Assembly (NCBI RefSeq): GCF_003596335.1
Contig: NZ_QZCH01000008.1
Location: 1 to 64,000 of the forward strand
Length of the DNA stretch: 64,000 nt
Reading direction: 5' to 3'
From: Motilimonas pumila
GTDB taxonomy: Bacteria; Pseudomonadota; Gammaproteobacteria; Enterobacterales; CBDFNC01
The position numbers and the translations under genes were made by a program. The notes under the pieces were generated by a model that saw only the letters and a program-made list of their open reading frames with translations, searched no databases and was not told where the DNA came from. How positions within the stretch are numbered: the stretch's first letter is position 1; each line of letters begins with the position of its first letter. Of this stretch, positions 26,370-37,900 are shown one piece after another.

Positions 26370-29300
26370 CCTGCTTAACTCTGTTAGCGCTAAGCTTGGT
26401 TTGCGCCACAGCCCGCGGGGCTGAGGTTGAACAATTTTCGATAACGCCGAGTGCGGCCATTGCGCAAAGTAATGATATTGCTTGGCTACTGACCCAAGTG
26501 GAGATTGCTGAGTTAAATCAACGTCAAGATATTGCCATTGCTGCAATAGAGCGGATTGAAGCCATCGAGCCGGATAATATTGAAGCCACTGCCGCAAGAG
26601 CCAGACTTTTACTTTTAGAAGATAAACCTCAACAAGCTAAAAAGTGGCTCGCCCAGTTGCAAGCGCAAGCACCGGATAGCCTTGCAACACAAAAGGTTGA
26701 ACAACTTTGGCGGCTCAAGCATGGTCAAAGTGCGCAGTATAATCAGTTGCAATTGTTAACCAAAGGGGGGCAATACGACAAAGCCCTTGAAATTGCAGAG
26801 CGACTGTTTGCTGGAGAGTTTGCGAATTTATCACTGGAGTTAGACTACTTAAGTCTACTGGCGCAGCGCCGGCAATATTGGCCGCAAGTAACAGCGCGTT
26901 TAGTGGCGCTTAATCAAATCTATCCCAATGTGCCTTTGCTGCAACTGCAGTATGCGGATATGCTGCGGCGTGAAAACCCGCTCGACCCTAAGGCGCAGAA
27001 AATTTTCTCGCAATTGGTTAAGGATCCTAAATTGGGGGAGCGAGTAGGCGATATTTGGCTGCGAACCTTGCAAGATATCCCCATGTCAGACAGCTGGGTT
27101 CAAAGCCACGCTATCATTGCCAGTTATAACCCAAGCGTATTGGTTTATCAGCAAGCGTATGACAACGCCAAGCAAAGTTGGCAGCAAGAGCTTGAGCTGC
27201 GAAAAGACCCAAGCTACCGCGCCAAATTAGCTGGCATTAAACTAATTAACCAAGATGCCTCCTCCGAGCAAGTGTTTCAGCTACTCACTCAAGCGTTATC
27301 AACGCGCCCTGATGATCCTGAAATAATCGTTGCGATGGGTAAATATTGGCTCAGGAATCAAGAGTATCAAAAGGCGCATAAGTATTTTGTGCGGGCGAAG
27401 TCTTTGGATGATAACCCCAATTTACAATCCGGTTATGAAAGTCTCATCACGACCGCCCAATATTGGTGGCTGGTGGAACAAGCCGAGCAGGCAAATGAAA
27501 AGTCGCAATTTTCTCAGGCTGAACAAAAGTTACAGCAAGCGTTGGCATTAGATGCAGAACAAGCCTATGCCATGATAAAGCTGGCACAGCTTTATATGTC
27601 GCAATCTCGCTGGCAGCTGGCTCAGGCTCAGTTACAAAAGGCCATTGCAACTGAGCCAGATTCTGGTTACGCCCTCAGTACTCAATTGGAATGGGTTGTG
27701 CGAACGAAAGGAGAAGCCGCCGGCCTGAAATATATCGCTAGTTTGTCGCCATCTCAGCAACGCTTATTGCAAGAGCCTAAACAGCAACTACAACAGCGCC
27801 AGTTGATGGATGATTTAGCAGCGGCGCAAGCAAAGGGAGACACAGCATTAATTGAACAGCGGGTGGCTGAGTTGTTGAAAACGCCTCCGCAATCACCTTG
27901 GCAAAAAAGAGAGATAGCCCAAGCGATGGTGCAAATAGGTGAGCAGGCATTAGCCAAGGAGCAGATGCGATTGTGGTCACTGCAAGACTCTAGTCCCGAG
28001 ATGCAGTATGCCTACGCCTTATTTTTGAACCAGCAACAGCAACCCCAGCAAGCGTTAATTATCTTAGAACAAGTGCCCCTTAACAAACGTAGCGAGGCCA
28101 TGAATGGTTCATTATTGGTTTGGCAGCAAGCAGCTAAGGCGCAACAAATTACTTTGGCGTTTGCACAAAACCCGCAACAAGGTGAGAGGTTGCTGCATCA
28201 ATGGGCCGAAGACATGCCATTGTTTGTGGCCAAGCAATGGCTCAATATTGAGCGCTCGGACATCGCACAAGAGATGTTTAGCGCTTTTGAGATAAAGACC
28301 ATCGCCCCTTGGCAGGTAGATGATTACCTTGATCTGGCACGGGCTTTTGCAGACACAGCGCGTTTGCAACAGTTAAGTGACTGGGTTTCTATACAAAATT
28401 GGCCTGAGCAAAACGTTATTTTAACCAAAATTAATCGCGCAGACAGGTTAATGAGAGTGCAACAAGCCTTGCAAAATAACGAGTTAAGCGCCGCTCGGGA
28501 TATCTTAAAACCCCTCACGTTAGAGGCAGAACCGAGCCAATCGCCTTGGCCAGAATTATTTGAGCTAGCGGTTATGCAGTACCAAACTGGCGAAACCGCC
28601 TGGGAGTACGACTACTTGTTTTTGCAACGTGGACGATTGGCTTCATACCAATTTGCGCAGTTGATTGCGATGAGTCAAGACGACCAACAACAGGCATTGT
28701 TGTCGGAATTTAACGTGCTGACGCAAACGCAAGCCTACGATTGGTGGCTGGTGCATGATGCTTTAATGCAGCAAGCGCAATGGTCGCAAGCACAAGAGTA
28801 TGGTTTGCAAGCTTTACAGCGCCATCATTTCGAGCAATTTCAGCAACACGTTTCGCCGCAGCAAAGTTACTTATCTGCAGGCGATGATTGGATGAGTAAT
28901 AGTTTGGTACGAAATATTGACCAGCTGCGACATCGCAAGCAAAGCTACCTCAAGGTTGGAGCGGATTTTTCATTTGAGCAATCAGACAGTCGCAATTTTG
29001 CTTTGCCTGTTGAAGCCAGTATTGCCATGCCCGAATATGATGGCCATTTGTTGCTGCGGACTGAGCTGATCCATACTTACGACGAAAATACCTATTTTGG
29101 CACTGAGCAAGAAGTTAACATCAAGCAAACGGGGCAAGCCTTTGCGATTGGCTGGCAAGCAGATACCTGGCAGGTAGACCTCGGCACTACGCCGGTTGGC
29201 TTTAATCAAACAGATTGGGTGGGGGGAGTAACGCTGGACGTCGACCTGCAAGACTTTGGTTTGAGCGTAGACTTGTCAAAGCGGCCAGAAACGAGCAGCT

Positions 29301-29965
29301 CTTTGGCATATGCCGGCGCAAAAGTAGACGTTGATCAGCAAAGGTTAAATTGGGGCAGCGTATTACGTTCTGGCGCCAGCCTTGGGCTGTCTTGGGACCA
29401 AGGTGGAGACGTCGGCTTTTGGTCGGTAGCTCAGTGGCATCAGTTAAAAGGTCACAACGTTGAGGATAACCAAAGGTATGCCTTGATGGCAGGCACTTAT
29501 TACAAATGGATTAATCAATCACAGCAGCGGCTCAACATAGGCCTAAACCTATTTCACATGGGCTATGATAAAAACCTCAGTGAATTTGTGTATGGCCATG
29601 GTGATTATTACAGTCCACAAGCATACACATCTTTGGCCATTCCTTTGTCGTATTATCAGCAAGTAAACAACCAGACCAGTATTGGTTTGTTAGCCAGCGT
29701 ATCTCATTCTTGGACGCAAACGGATGCTCCTTACGGCGTTCCCGGCGAAAGCAGTCGAGACAAGGGCTTCGGCTTTGGCTTTGAAGGCTTGGTTGAACAC
29801 AAATTATCGCCGCATTGGTCTGTTGGCGGTAAGGTAGCACTGAAGGTGTCTGATGATTATCAGCCCAACCAAATTCAGTTATATTTCAAATATTACTTCA
29901 ACGATAATTGGCGTCAGCCGCCATTACAGCCAAGCACTTTGCAACTGTATTCTAATTTTTATTGA
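26348..29965 (+). CDS. bcsC: Cellulose export outer-membrane protein with TPR repeats
   Basis: A 1205-residue protein with signal peptide (cleaved near residue 25), a long array of tetratricopeptide repeats (roughly 45-840, for example residues 310-450 and repeated A-L/LxPxxxxA helices), and a C-terminal beta-barrel (about 870-1205) ending in alternating hydrophobic strands and a final aromatic (NFY). It is the periplasmic scaffold and outer-membrane pore for cellulose. Last gene of the operon. Its stop meets the DUF72 gene tail-to-tail one base away, so there is no room for a dedicated terminator. Confidence 0.95.
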   Translation: MATRLRIACLTLLALSLVCATARGAEVEQFSITPSAAIAQSNDIAWLLTQVEIAELNQRQDIAIAAIERIEAIEPDNIEATAARARLLLLEDKPQQAKKWLAQLQAQAPDSLATQKVEQLWRLKHGQSAQYNQLQLLTKGGQYDKALEIAERLFAGEFANLSLELDYLSLLAQRRQYWPQVTARLVALNQIYPNVPLLQLQYADMLRRENPLDPKAQKIFSQLVKDPKLGERVGDIWLRTLQDIPMSDSWVQSHAIIASYNPSVLVYQQAYDNAKQSWQQELELRKDPSYRAKLAGIKLINQDASSEQVFQLLTQALSTRPDDPEIIVAMGKYWLRNQEYQKAHKYFVRAKSLDDNPNLQSGYESLITTAQYWWLVEQAEQANEKSQFSQAEQKLQQALALDAEQAYAMIKLAQLYMSQSRWQLAQAQLQKAIATEPDSGYALSTQLEWVVRTKGEAAGLKYIASLSPSQQRLLQEPKQQLQQRQLMDDLAAAQAKGDTALIEQRVAELLKTPPQSPWQKREIAQAMVQIGEQALAKEQMRLWSLQDSSPEMQYAYALFLNQQQQPQQALIILEQVPLNKRSEAMNGSLLVWQQAAKAQQITLAFAQNPQQGERLLHQWAEDMPLFVAKQWLNIERSDIAQEMFSAFEIKTIAPWQVDDYLDLARAFADTARLQQLSDWVSIQNWPEQNVILTKINRADRLMRVQQALQNNELSAARDILKPLTLEAEPSQSPWPELFELAVMQYQTGETAWEYDYLFLQRGRLASYQFAQLIAMSQDDQQQALLSEFNVLTQTQAYDWWLVHDALMQQAQWSQAQEYGLQALQRHHFEQFQQHVSPQQSYLSAGDDWMSNSLVRNIDQLRHRKQSYLKVGADFSFEQSDSRNFALPVEASIAMPEYDGHLLLRTELIHTYDENTYFGTEQEVNIKQTGQAFAIGWQADTWQVDLGTTPVGFNQTDWVGGVTLDVDLQDFGLSVDLSKRPETSSSLAYAGAKVDVDQQRLNWGSVLRSGASLGLSWDQGGDVGFWSVAQWHQLKGHNVEDNQRYALMAGTYYKWINQSQQRLNIGLNLFHMGYDKNLSEFVYGHGDYYSPQAYTSLAIPLSYYQQVNNQTSIGLLASVSHSWTQTDAPYGVPGESSRDKGFGFGFEGLVEHKLSPHWSVGGKVALKVSDDYQPNQIQLYFKYYFNDNWRQPPLQPSTLQLYSNFY

Positions 29966-29966
29966 T

Positions 29967-30833
29967 TCAAAACATATCGAGCTGTTGGTGCTGCACTTTG
30001 GGTAAGTGTAGCCAACTGGCCGACTCACCGAGGCTCTGCGCGATTTGCTGGGCCAACTCTGGCGCGTGCAGGTTATCTGCTGTGTGAATGTATAAATATG
30101 GCGACTTCCCCTCATCAATCCACTGAGCAATTTTTTTACGCCATGGTGTAAATTGGCGCAGTGAATGAGCTAAATCGACGTCACCAATGAAACGAATAAT
30201 GGGAAACGTACCCGTGGCAATGGCATGCACTGGCACATTGGGTTTTTGCCGCTGCGCGTGCTGCATCACTGGCGTGGTGGCGGGGCTCGAAAAAACGGGC
30301 CGAGAGTCCATGATAATGCGGTTCATACCAAGCTGGATTAAAGTTTGGTTGAAGCGTTTTTCTGGCTCACCTTTAGCAAAAAAGTCGCGATGACGCACTT
30401 CTACGCCATATTCATACCCACTGGGTAACTGTTTCAAAAAAGCAAAGAGTTTATCACTTTCAGCAGGGCTAAAACTGGCTGGCAGCTGCAGCTTAATAAG
30501 GCCCAGTTTGTGTTGCAGGGGGGCAAAAAGCTCAAAGAACTGCTTCAGCTCTGCGCTAACATTGTGCAGTTGCTTTTGGTGTGAGACCGACTGGGGCAAT
30601 TTAAGGCTGAATCTGAAGTCGTCAGGCGTGTCGTCAAACCATTGCTTCACCGTGCTTAATTGAGGCAAGGCGTAGAAAGTGGTATTTCCTTCTACCGTGT
30701 TAAAAACTTGACTGTAATGGTGCAGCAAGCTCGCACCAGAGCAAGATTGGCGAATAAGCCTTGGATACCACGACTTTTCTGCCCACATTGCCATGCCAAT
30801 ACGTAAAATATTCTTCCCTGTAGCGCCTTGCAC
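29967..30833 (-). CDS. DUF72 family protein (YecE-like)
   Basis: A 288-residue TIM-barrel-like protein. The N-terminal RIGMAMWAEKSWYPR, the central FNTVEGNTTFYALP and the FRFSLKLPQSVSHQ stretch are standard DUF72. No biochemical role is established that I can state. It is convergent with bcsC and divergent from aspS. Confidence 0.88.
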   Translation of the reverse strand: MQGATGKNILRIGMAMWAEKSWYPRLIRQSCSGASLLHHYSQVFNTVEGNTTFYALPQLSTVKQWFDDTPDDFRFSLKLPQSVSHQKQLHNVSAELKQFFELFAPLQHKLGLIKLQLPASFSPAESDKLFAFLKQLPSGYEYGVEVRHRDFFAKGEPEKRFNQTLIQLGMNRIIMDSRPVFSSPATTPVMQHAQRQKPNVPVHAIATGTFPIIRFIGDVDLAHSLRQFTPWRKKIAQWIDEGKSPYLYIHTADNLHAPELAQQIAQSLGESASWLHLPKVQHQQLDMF

Positions 30834-30835
30834 GA

Positions 30836-30864
30836 TTTACCCCGTTGTTGCTTTTCCCTATAAT
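30836..30864 (+). promoter_or_regulatory. Predicted sigma-70 promoter of aspS
   Basis: TTTACC, 17-base spacer, perfect TATAAT, located 76 bases before the aspS start. The hexamers CCCGTT (30841-30846) and AACGGG (30865-30870) form an inverted repeat around the -10, which could be a control site or chance. Confidence 0.6.
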
Positions 30865-30939
30865 AACGGGTTTTTTATACTTAATAGACAATAACTCCGC
30901 AACGGCAATTTGCCGCTGGCGAACACAGGATTGAACAAC

Positions 30940-32724
30940 ATGCGCACTCTGTACTGCGGTCAGGTAAATGAAACAAATATTGATCAGCAAGTTGAACTTG
31001 TTGGTTGGGTGAACAAACGTCGTGACTTAGGTGGCGTTATCTTCCTAGATTTAAGAGACCGTGAAGGCTTAGTGCAAGTGGTTTACGATCCTGATTTACC
31101 GGAAGTGTTTGAATTAGCCAGCAGCCTGCGCAACGAGTTTTGTGTTAAGGTTACGGGTAAGGTTCGCCCTCGTCCAGCAAGCCAAGTCAACAAAGACATG
31201 GCCACTGGTGGCGTTGAAATTTTAGGTCTTGAACTTGAAATTCTTAGTAAGTCTGCACCTTTGCCTTTGACACTTGACGATCACCAAACAAACAGTGAAG
31301 AGCAGCGTTTAAAATACCGCTACCTTGACTTACGTCGTCCAGAAATGGCAGAGAAAATCAAATTCCGTGCCCGCATCACGAGCGCGGTTCGTCGCTTTTT
31401 AGACGACAACGGTTTCCTTGATATTGAAACGCCAATCCTTACTGCGGCAACGCCAGAAGGTGCCCGCGATTACTTGGTGCCCAGCCGTACACATAAAGGT
31501 AACTTTTTTGCTCTGCCACAATCACCACAGCTGTTCAAACAGTTGCTGATGATGTCAGGTATGGACCGTTACTACCAAATCGTGAAGTGTTTCCGTGACG
31601 AAGACTTACGTGCTGACCGTCAGCCTGAATTCACGCAAATCGATATTGAAACCTCTTTCATGTCGGCTGACCAAGTGATGGCGGTAACAGAAGAGATGAT
31701 CCGCGGCATCTTCCAAGACCTGCTGAATGTTGACCTTGGTGACTTCCCGCGCATGACATACGCAGAAGCGATGCGTCGTTACGGCTCAGACAAGCCTGAT
31801 TTACGTAACCCGCTTGAGCTAATTGACGTGGCAGACTTGGTAAAAGACGTTGAGTTTAAAGTTTTCTCGGGTCCTGCAAACGATGAAAAAGGCCGCGTGG
31901 CGGTGATTTGTGTACCAGGCGGCGCTGCATTATCGCGTAAGAACATCGACGAATACGGCAAGTTTGTTGGCATCTATGGCGCCAAAGGCTTAGCGTGGAT
32001 GAAAGTCAATGAAGCTGCGAAAGGCCTTGAAGGCGTACAGTCTCCAATTGCCAAATTCTTAAACGAAGAAGTGGTAAATGCGTTACTTGAGCGCACTCAA
32101 GCCAAAGACGGTGACATCATTTTATTTGGCGCAGACAAAGGCACGATTGTTTCGGAAGCGATGGGCGCGCTGCGCTTGAAGCTAGGTGAAGATCTTGAGC
32201 TAACCAGTGACGAGTGGAAGCCTTTGTGGGTAGTTGACTTCCCAATGTTTGAAGAGTTACCAAATGGCGGTTTAACACCATTACACCACCCATTTACGGC
32301 GCCAACAGGTTTAACTCCAGAGCAACTAGAAGCCGATCCAGCCAACGCCATTTCTGATGCGTACGACATGGTGTTGAATGGTTGTGAGCTAGGCGGTGGT
32401 TCAGTGCGTATTTACGACCAAGCCATGCAAGCCGCGATTTTCCGCATTTTGGGTATCAGCGACGAAGAAGCACAAGAGAAATTTGGCTTCTTGCTTGAAG
32501 CGCTTCAGTTTGGCGCTCCACCGCACGCAGGTCTTGCGTTTGGTTTAGACCGCTTAGTAATGCTAATGACAGGTGCCTCGTCTATCCGTGACGTTATGGC
32601 GTTCCCGAAAACATTGACAGCAGCGTGTCCTTTAACCAATGCACCTGGCCAAGCTAACCCTGCGGCATTAGCCGATCTTGGCTTAGAAGTTGAAGCGCCT
32701 GCAGCGGAAGAAGAACAAGCGTAA
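30940..32724 (+). CDS. aspS: Aspartyl-tRNA synthetase
   Basis: A 594-residue class II aminoacyl-tRNA synthetase that charges tRNA-Asp. The N-terminal anticodon-binding OB-fold starts [11 protein letters not shown]. Motif 2 is [18 protein letters not shown], a bacterial GAD insertion occupies the middle, and motif 3 is [13 protein letters not shown]. The frame is open from 30910, but the ATG at 30940 aligns with the family start. First gene of aspS-nudB-yebC; the nudB ATG overlaps its stop by one base. Confidence 0.97.
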   Translation: MRTLYCGQVNETNIDQQVELVGWVNKRRDLGGVIFLDLRDREGLVQVVYDPDLPEVFELASSLRNEFCVKVTGKVRPRPASQVNKDMATGGVEILGLELEILSKSAPLPLTLDDHQTNSEEQRLKYRYLDLRRPEMAEKIKFRARITSAVRRFLDDNGFLDIETPILTAATPEGARDYLVPSRTHKGNFFALPQSPQLFKQLLMMSGMDRYYQIVKCFRDEDLRADRQPEFTQIDIETSFMSADQVMAVTEEMIRGIFQDLLNVDLGDFPRMTYAEAMRRYGSDKPDLRNPLELIDVADLVKDVEFKVFSGPANDEKGRVAVICVPGGAALSRKNIDEYGKFVGIYGAKGLAWMKVNEAAKGLEGVQSPIAKFLNEEVVNALLERTQAKDGDIILFGADKGTIVSEAMGALRLKLGEDLELTSDEWKPLWVVDFPMFEELPNGGLTPLHHPFTAPTGLTPEQLEADPANAISDAYDMVLNGCELGGGSVRIYDQAMQAAIFRILGISDEEAQEKFGFLLEALQFGAPPHAGLAFGLDRLVMLMTGASSIRDVMAFPKTLTAACPLTNAPGQANPAALADLGLEVEAPAAEEEQA

Positions 32725-33167
32725 TGACATACAAGCGCCCTGAATCAGTATTGGTGGTGATTGTCACTGATGCTGGTCGGGCGTTAGTGCTGCGCCGGCT
32801 GGACGATGCCAGTTTTTGGCAATCGGTCACTGGCAGTCTGGAAGGGGATGAATTACCCTTTGATACTGCAATTCGAGAAGTAAAAGAAGAAACGGGCATT
32901 GATATCATTGCTCAACAACTTAACTTGGTCGACCTTCAACACCAAGTGCGTTATGAGATTAACCCGCTATGGCGACACCGCTACGCTCCTAATGTCTCCA
33001 TCAATTTAGAACATCAATTTCTGCTTGAATTGCCAACACAGTGTGAGATTCAATTAACCGAGCACAGTGAATATGCTTGGCTGCCTTTTTCGCAAGCCGT
33101 GGAGCGCATTAGCTCAGCTTCCAATCGCCAAGTGATCATAGATTTAGCCAATAAAATTGGAGATTAG
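32724..33167 (+). CDS. nudB: Dihydroneopterin triphosphate diphosphatase
   Basis: A 147-residue Nudix hydrolase. The Nudix box is [23 protein letters not shown] (residues about 37-59) with all catalytic glutamates, preceded by the [11 protein letters not shown] start typical of NudB. In E. coli it removes pyrophosphate from dihydroneopterin triphosphate in folate synthesis. Position between aspS and yebC supports the call. Confidence 0.92.
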   Translation: MTYKRPESVLVVIVTDAGRALVLRRLDDASFWQSVTGSLEGDELPFDTAIREVKEETGIDIIAQQLNLVDLQHQVRYEINPLWRHRYAPNVSINLEHQFLLELPTQCEIQLTEHSEYAWLPFSQAVERISSASNRQVIIDLANKIGD

Positions 33168-33169
33168 TT

Positions 33170-33913
33170 ATGGCAGGTCATAGTAAATGGGCCAATATCA
33201 AACACCGTAAAGCGGCGCAAGACGCCAAGCGCGGTAAAATTTTCACTAAGCTTATTCGAGAGTTAACCGTGGCTTCTCGCGAAGGCGGATCTGATCCTGA
33301 CTCAAATCCACGCTTACGGGCGGCAATAGATAAAGCTTTATCAAATAACATGACAAGAGACACGGTAGAGCGTGCGGTTAAACGCGGCGCCGGTGAGCTT
33401 GACGGCCAAGAGCTGGAAACCATTATTTATGAAGGCTACGGCCCCGGCGGCACCGCAGTCATGGTCGAAACTATGACAGATAACCGCAATCGTACCGTGT
33501 CGAGTGTGCGCCACGCCTTTACTAAAAGCGGTGGCAACTTAGGCACTGACGGCTCGGTGGCGTACTTGTTTGAAAAGAAAGGCGTGATTTCCTACGACGA
33601 CAGCGTTGATGAAGAAACCATCATGGACGCGGCCCTTGAAGGCGGCGCTGAGGACGTGTTAACCCACGAAGATGGCTCGATAGACGTTTACACCACGCCG
33701 GAAGATTTTGGCGCCGTTAAAGATGCTTTAGATGGCGCCGGTTTTGACGCTCAAAATGCCGAAGTGACTATGGTGCCTTCAACCAAAGCTGATTTAGACG
33801 TAGACACTGCGCCTAAGCTTATGCGCCTGATTGACACCCTAGAAGACGATGACGATGTACAAGAGGTGTATCATAATGGCGAAATTTCGGATGAAGTAGC
33901 TGCCACCTTGTAA
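33170..33913 (+). CDS. yebC: YebC/TACO1 family protein
   Basis: A 247-residue protein with the unmistakable [23 protein letters not shown] start, full-length. The family is annotated as DNA-binding regulators. Members have also been linked to translation of difficult motifs by the ribosome, so either role is possible. It begins two bases after nudB and is followed by a terminator, so ruvC is a separate unit. Confidence 0.95.
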   Translation: MAGHSKWANIKHRKAAQDAKRGKIFTKLIRELTVASREGGSDPDSNPRLRAAIDKALSNNMTRDTVERAVKRGAGELDGQELETIIYEGYGPGGTAVMVETMTDNRNRTVSSVRHAFTKSGGNLGTDGSVAYLFEKKGVISYDDSVDEETIMDAALEGGAEDVLTHEDGSIDVYTTPEDFGAVKDALDGAGFDAQNAEVTMVPSTKADLDVDTAPKLMRLIDTLEDDDDVQEVYHNGEISDEVAATL

Positions 33914-33950
33914 TAGAGTGTCGTCAGGCAGTAATTTGTATCCAGTATTC

Positions 33951-33978
33951 AACGGGGAGCTTAGGCTCCCCGTTTTAT
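33951..33978 (+). terminator. Terminator after yebC
   Basis: Perfect ten-base-pair stem AACGGGGAGC/GCTCCCCGTT, four-base loop, followed by TTTATT. Ends the aspS-nudB-yebC transcript. Confidence 0.9.
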
Positions 33979-34071
33979 TCACTTGTTGATCCGACTCATG
34001 CGGTTATCTGGCTTGTGGTTTACCACGGACGTGCAGAAGTTGCGATAAACGCGCACCGTTTTAGGAAAGTA

Positions 34072-34593
34072 ATGAGCATCATTTTAGGCATAGATCCAGG
34101 CTCCAGAACCACGGGCTTTGGCTTAGTCAAACACGCTGGCGGTCGTTTTCAATACCTTGCCAGCGGTTGTATTCGCACTAAAGGCGATGAGCTCGCTCCC
34201 CGTTTACACACTATATTCCAAGGCATTAGCGAGATCATTAGCCAGTATCAGCCGCAGCAGTTTGCCATTGAGCAAGTGTTTATGGCAAAAAACCCAGATT
34301 CAGCCCTGAAACTTGGGCAAGCCCGAGGCGTGGCAATAGTCGCGGCAACCAGTGCCGAACTCAGCGTTGCGGAATATTCTGCGCGGCAAATTAAACAAGC
34401 CGTAGTAGGCACGGGCGGGGCAGAAAAAGCCCAAGTGCAACACATGGTGCAGCATATCTTAAAGCTTGACGGAGTGCCGCAATCCGATGCAGCAGACGCG
34501 CTAGCGGTGGCTTTATGCCATGGCGCAACCCAAAGCAGTTTAATTGCCATGGCGGGAAAAGTGCGTAAAACCGTGCGGGGCCGTTTTCGGTGA
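34072..34593 (+). CDS. ruvC: Holliday junction endonuclease RuvC
   Basis: A 173-residue RNase H-fold resolvase that cuts Holliday junctions held by RuvAB. Catalytic acids are visible in [12 protein letters not shown] (Asp7), [10 protein letters not shown] (Glu) and [13 protein letters not shown] (two Asp). The frame is open from 34015, but the ATG at 34072 with AGGAAAG upstream matches the family start. Normally followed directly by ruvA; here ruvA is about 26.7 kb away. Confidence 0.96.
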   Translation: MSIILGIDPGSRTTGFGLVKHAGGRFQYLASGCIRTKGDELAPRLHTIFQGISEIISQYQPQQFAIEQVFMAKNPDSALKLGQARGVAIVAATSAELSVAEYSARQIKQAVVGTGGAEKAQVQHMVQHILKLDGVPQSDAADALAVALCHGATQSSLIAMAGKVRKTVRGRFR

Positions 34594-34904
34594 ACGTTAT
34601 TACCTCATCTTACAGCGTCCGTTATTTGTCAATAAGTTAATATTTAATAACTCAATAATTATCTGGCCAATATTGCCAGTTTTAATGCTGGCTTAAATTC
34701 TCTTTATTTATCATCTTTTTAATTTTCGTTTACCTTACTGAGCGAGACCCTAAAGACGATTCTGTGCGCTGGGTTTTACTCTTGCATTTGGTTTTTTATT
34801 TTCACATTGTCTATCATGCGAAAGCACCATATCTGCACTATATTAAAATCACTTGTTTCTGCATGTTAGCCCTGTTTTCCCGCTCGCAATGAGCACCAAG
34901 GTGT
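34594..34904. other. Non-coding AT-rich interval after ruvC
   Basis: Left junction of the DNA separating ruvC from ruvA. AT-rich, no open frame of note, no tRNA, integrase or clear direct repeat. It presumably holds the promoter of the giant kinase gene. Confidence 0.4.
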
Positions 34905-34946
34905 TTGCAGTTCGGCTCTCAGAAAGTTCATAGGACGAATGTGTTT

Positions 34947-37900
34947 ATGCTTTACCCCTTCGCTGCTAATGCCACTTGGCCTCAAAAGCTCTGCTTGTCT
35001 CTCTGCGCTTGGCTATTCGTGGCGTTGCTTGGTACGTTTTCTGTTATTCCCTTGGCGAGCGCGAACCTTGTGAGTGATACGCCTCATCAAGGCCTAAAGC
35101 CTTCTGAAAAACCCATCAATATTGCTGAATTAAAAAACCTTACCAGTGAGCTGAAGTACATTGATGAAGTGTTAACTTCGTCGGTGCTAAGCTACGCCTT
35201 CACTGGGGATCAAAAGTGGCTGCTGCGTTATCACGAATATGAGCCCAAACTGACTCGGGCAATCAATTTGTTGTTAGCCAGCCAATCTGATGAAGATAAA
35301 GCCCTTGTCAGTCAGCTTGAAGCGGTCAATGACCAATTAGTGGCGGCCGAAGAAGCGGCCATTGAGCAAGTACGCCAAGGCGATCGCCAAGGGGCGATGG
35401 CAATGATCAATAGCGGGGACTACCACAACTTTAAAAGTGAATACATGGCGTTGTTATTAAAGCTGGTGGACAACATTCAGCAACGCGCAATGAAAGCTGA
35501 AAGTTCGGCTCATGCTAAAGCTTTGAAGTTAAGCGAAGCAGAGGTGCAGTGGATAGCAAACAACAAGGTTCGCATTGGTATTGAGCACTGGCCGCCCATT
35601 TTATTTTTAGATGAGAATCAAGAAATGGCCGGGCTAGCTGGCACTATCATGAATAAGATAGTGGCTAAAACAGGCCTGCAATTAGAGATAGTAACTGGCA
35701 GTTGGAATGATTTATTGGCGCAGTTTTACGCCGGAGAAATTGATTTATTGCCGGATGCGTATATTTTTGAAGACCGTAAAGCCCATGGCAACTTTTCTAC
35801 GCCTTACTTTTTGGTGCGAGAGTTATTTTTTGTAAAAGACGACGCTCAGTTTCAATCAAACCTAGACTTAGCCAACGCCAGCATTGCCATTGCTGAAGGT
35901 TATACCACCATCGAAAAAGTCAAAGCCTTGTACCCCAATATCAATATTGTTGAAACCTCCGGCGTGCAAGAGTCGATTAACTTGGTGCTAAATGGCAAAG
36001 TGGATGCTTTGTTGGACGCTGAAATTGTGGTGCAAGATTGGCTTGGCCGTAACAATATTACCGGCATTCGAGTCATCGACGAAGACGTCACTTTTCCCAC
36101 CTCATTACATATGTTTAGCCACAAGCAAGTGCCGCAACTGCACAGCATAGTGCAAAAAGGGCTCGACTCACTTAAGTTAAGTGATTTAATGCTGGCTAAC
36201 AATGATTGGCTCAAAGCCCCAGCAGAGCAAGTGGTGGCGGCAGAGGATGATTACACCCAAGTATTGTGGCTGTCGTTAGGCGCAGGGCTATTGATGCTGG
36301 TGCTAGGGATTGGAATAAGTTCAAGCATTATACGTGTCAGTGATGAAGACTTGGCGGCAAAATTTGGCTCTGCCAAGTTTAAGCGCGTGATTTTTGTCAG
36401 CATGCTGGCGCTATCGATAGTTCTTATTGTCGCTGCATCTAGCGTCATTCAATACGCCAAAGAGCAAAGGTACAGCGCCCTTGAGTACAGCTTAAACACC
36501 CTGTTAACGTCAACGCATCAAAGGCTCTCATTTTGGGTGAAAAACGAGCTGGGCCGTTTGGAGCATTTGGGTAAAAATAAAGAGTTGACGCAAATGGTCG
36601 AGTCTTTATTAGTAGTACCAGCAGACAAGCAAGCGTTATTGCAAACGCCATTACAGTCGCAAATACGCCAGTTTTTTAAAGCCCGTGAAGGCGAAGTAGG
36701 CAATATTGGCTTTTTTATCATTTCCCCTGATTATGTGAACCTTAGCTCCCGTCGAGATTCCAATATTGGCGACATTAACCTGATAAGAGAGCAAAGACCA
36801 GAGCTACTGCAGCGCGCCTTTAACGGTGAAAATGTATTTATTCCGCCCATCCGCTCAGACGTGTATTTCAACGAGCAAAACCGTCAAGATAAGCTGAAGC
36901 CTCCCACCATGTTTTTTGCTGCGCCGATACGTAATAGCCGCAATCAAGTGATTGCTGTGCTAACAAAACGGGTACAGTTCGATGGCATTTTTTCATCCAT
37001 TTTGTCTGCCGGTTTTATTGGCCAAAGCGGTGAAACCTATGCCATCGATCAATCGGGCTTATTACTTTCCAACGTACGGTTTGAACATCACTTACGGGAT
37101 ATTGGGTTATTACCTGTGGATCGCAGAGCGTCACTCAACGTGCGTATTGCCGATCCAGGGGTAAACCTGCTGGAGCAGCCCGAGCACAGCACACCCGACC
37201 CAAATTGGCCGTTAACACGCATGGCACAGAGCATCGTTAATAAAATATCCGGTTCAGACATGTCAGGTTATCGAGATTATCGCGGCGTTGAAGTAGTCGG
37301 CAGCTGGCTATGGGATGACGTGTTAGGCGTGGGACTGGCCGCGGAAGTGGATGTGGCTGAATCAATGGCCTTGTTAGTTACATTCAAATACGCCATTTGG
37401 TCTGTATTGTTTATTTCTTTGCTGCTGTTTTTTGGCAGTACTTTTTTCACTTTGAGTGTCGGTACCCGGGCCACCCGGGCTTTAAGCCGCTCGCACGCAG
37501 AGTTAGAAGTGTTGGTAAAAGATCGCACGCAAAAATTAAACATCAATATGAAGCGTATTCGAACCATTATCGACAATGCGTCAGATGGCATCATTGTGAC
37601 GGATAAAAACGGCACGATTCAAGAGTTCAGCCCGGCAGCGGAATTGATATTTGGCTACCCTAGCGAAGACATTGTCGGCGAAAATATCAGCAAGCTTATG
37701 AACGAGCCGTTTCAGCAGCGTTTTTTGCAAGACAAAATGGCGCAAGTGAGCTCTGAGCATGCGGTATTTGAATTGATTGGTTATCACCAATATCGCGGTG
37801 AGTTTGATATTGAAGTAGCTGTCGGCGAGGCGATGTTTGAAAGCGATCATATCTTTACTGGCATAGTGCGCGATGCTACCGCCCGTAAAGAAGCTGAGCG

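Noticed and set aside
33170..33913. Naming the YebC protein a specific transcription regulator
   Set aside because: The sequence shows only the family; evidence for its molecular role is mixed, so no target was assigned.
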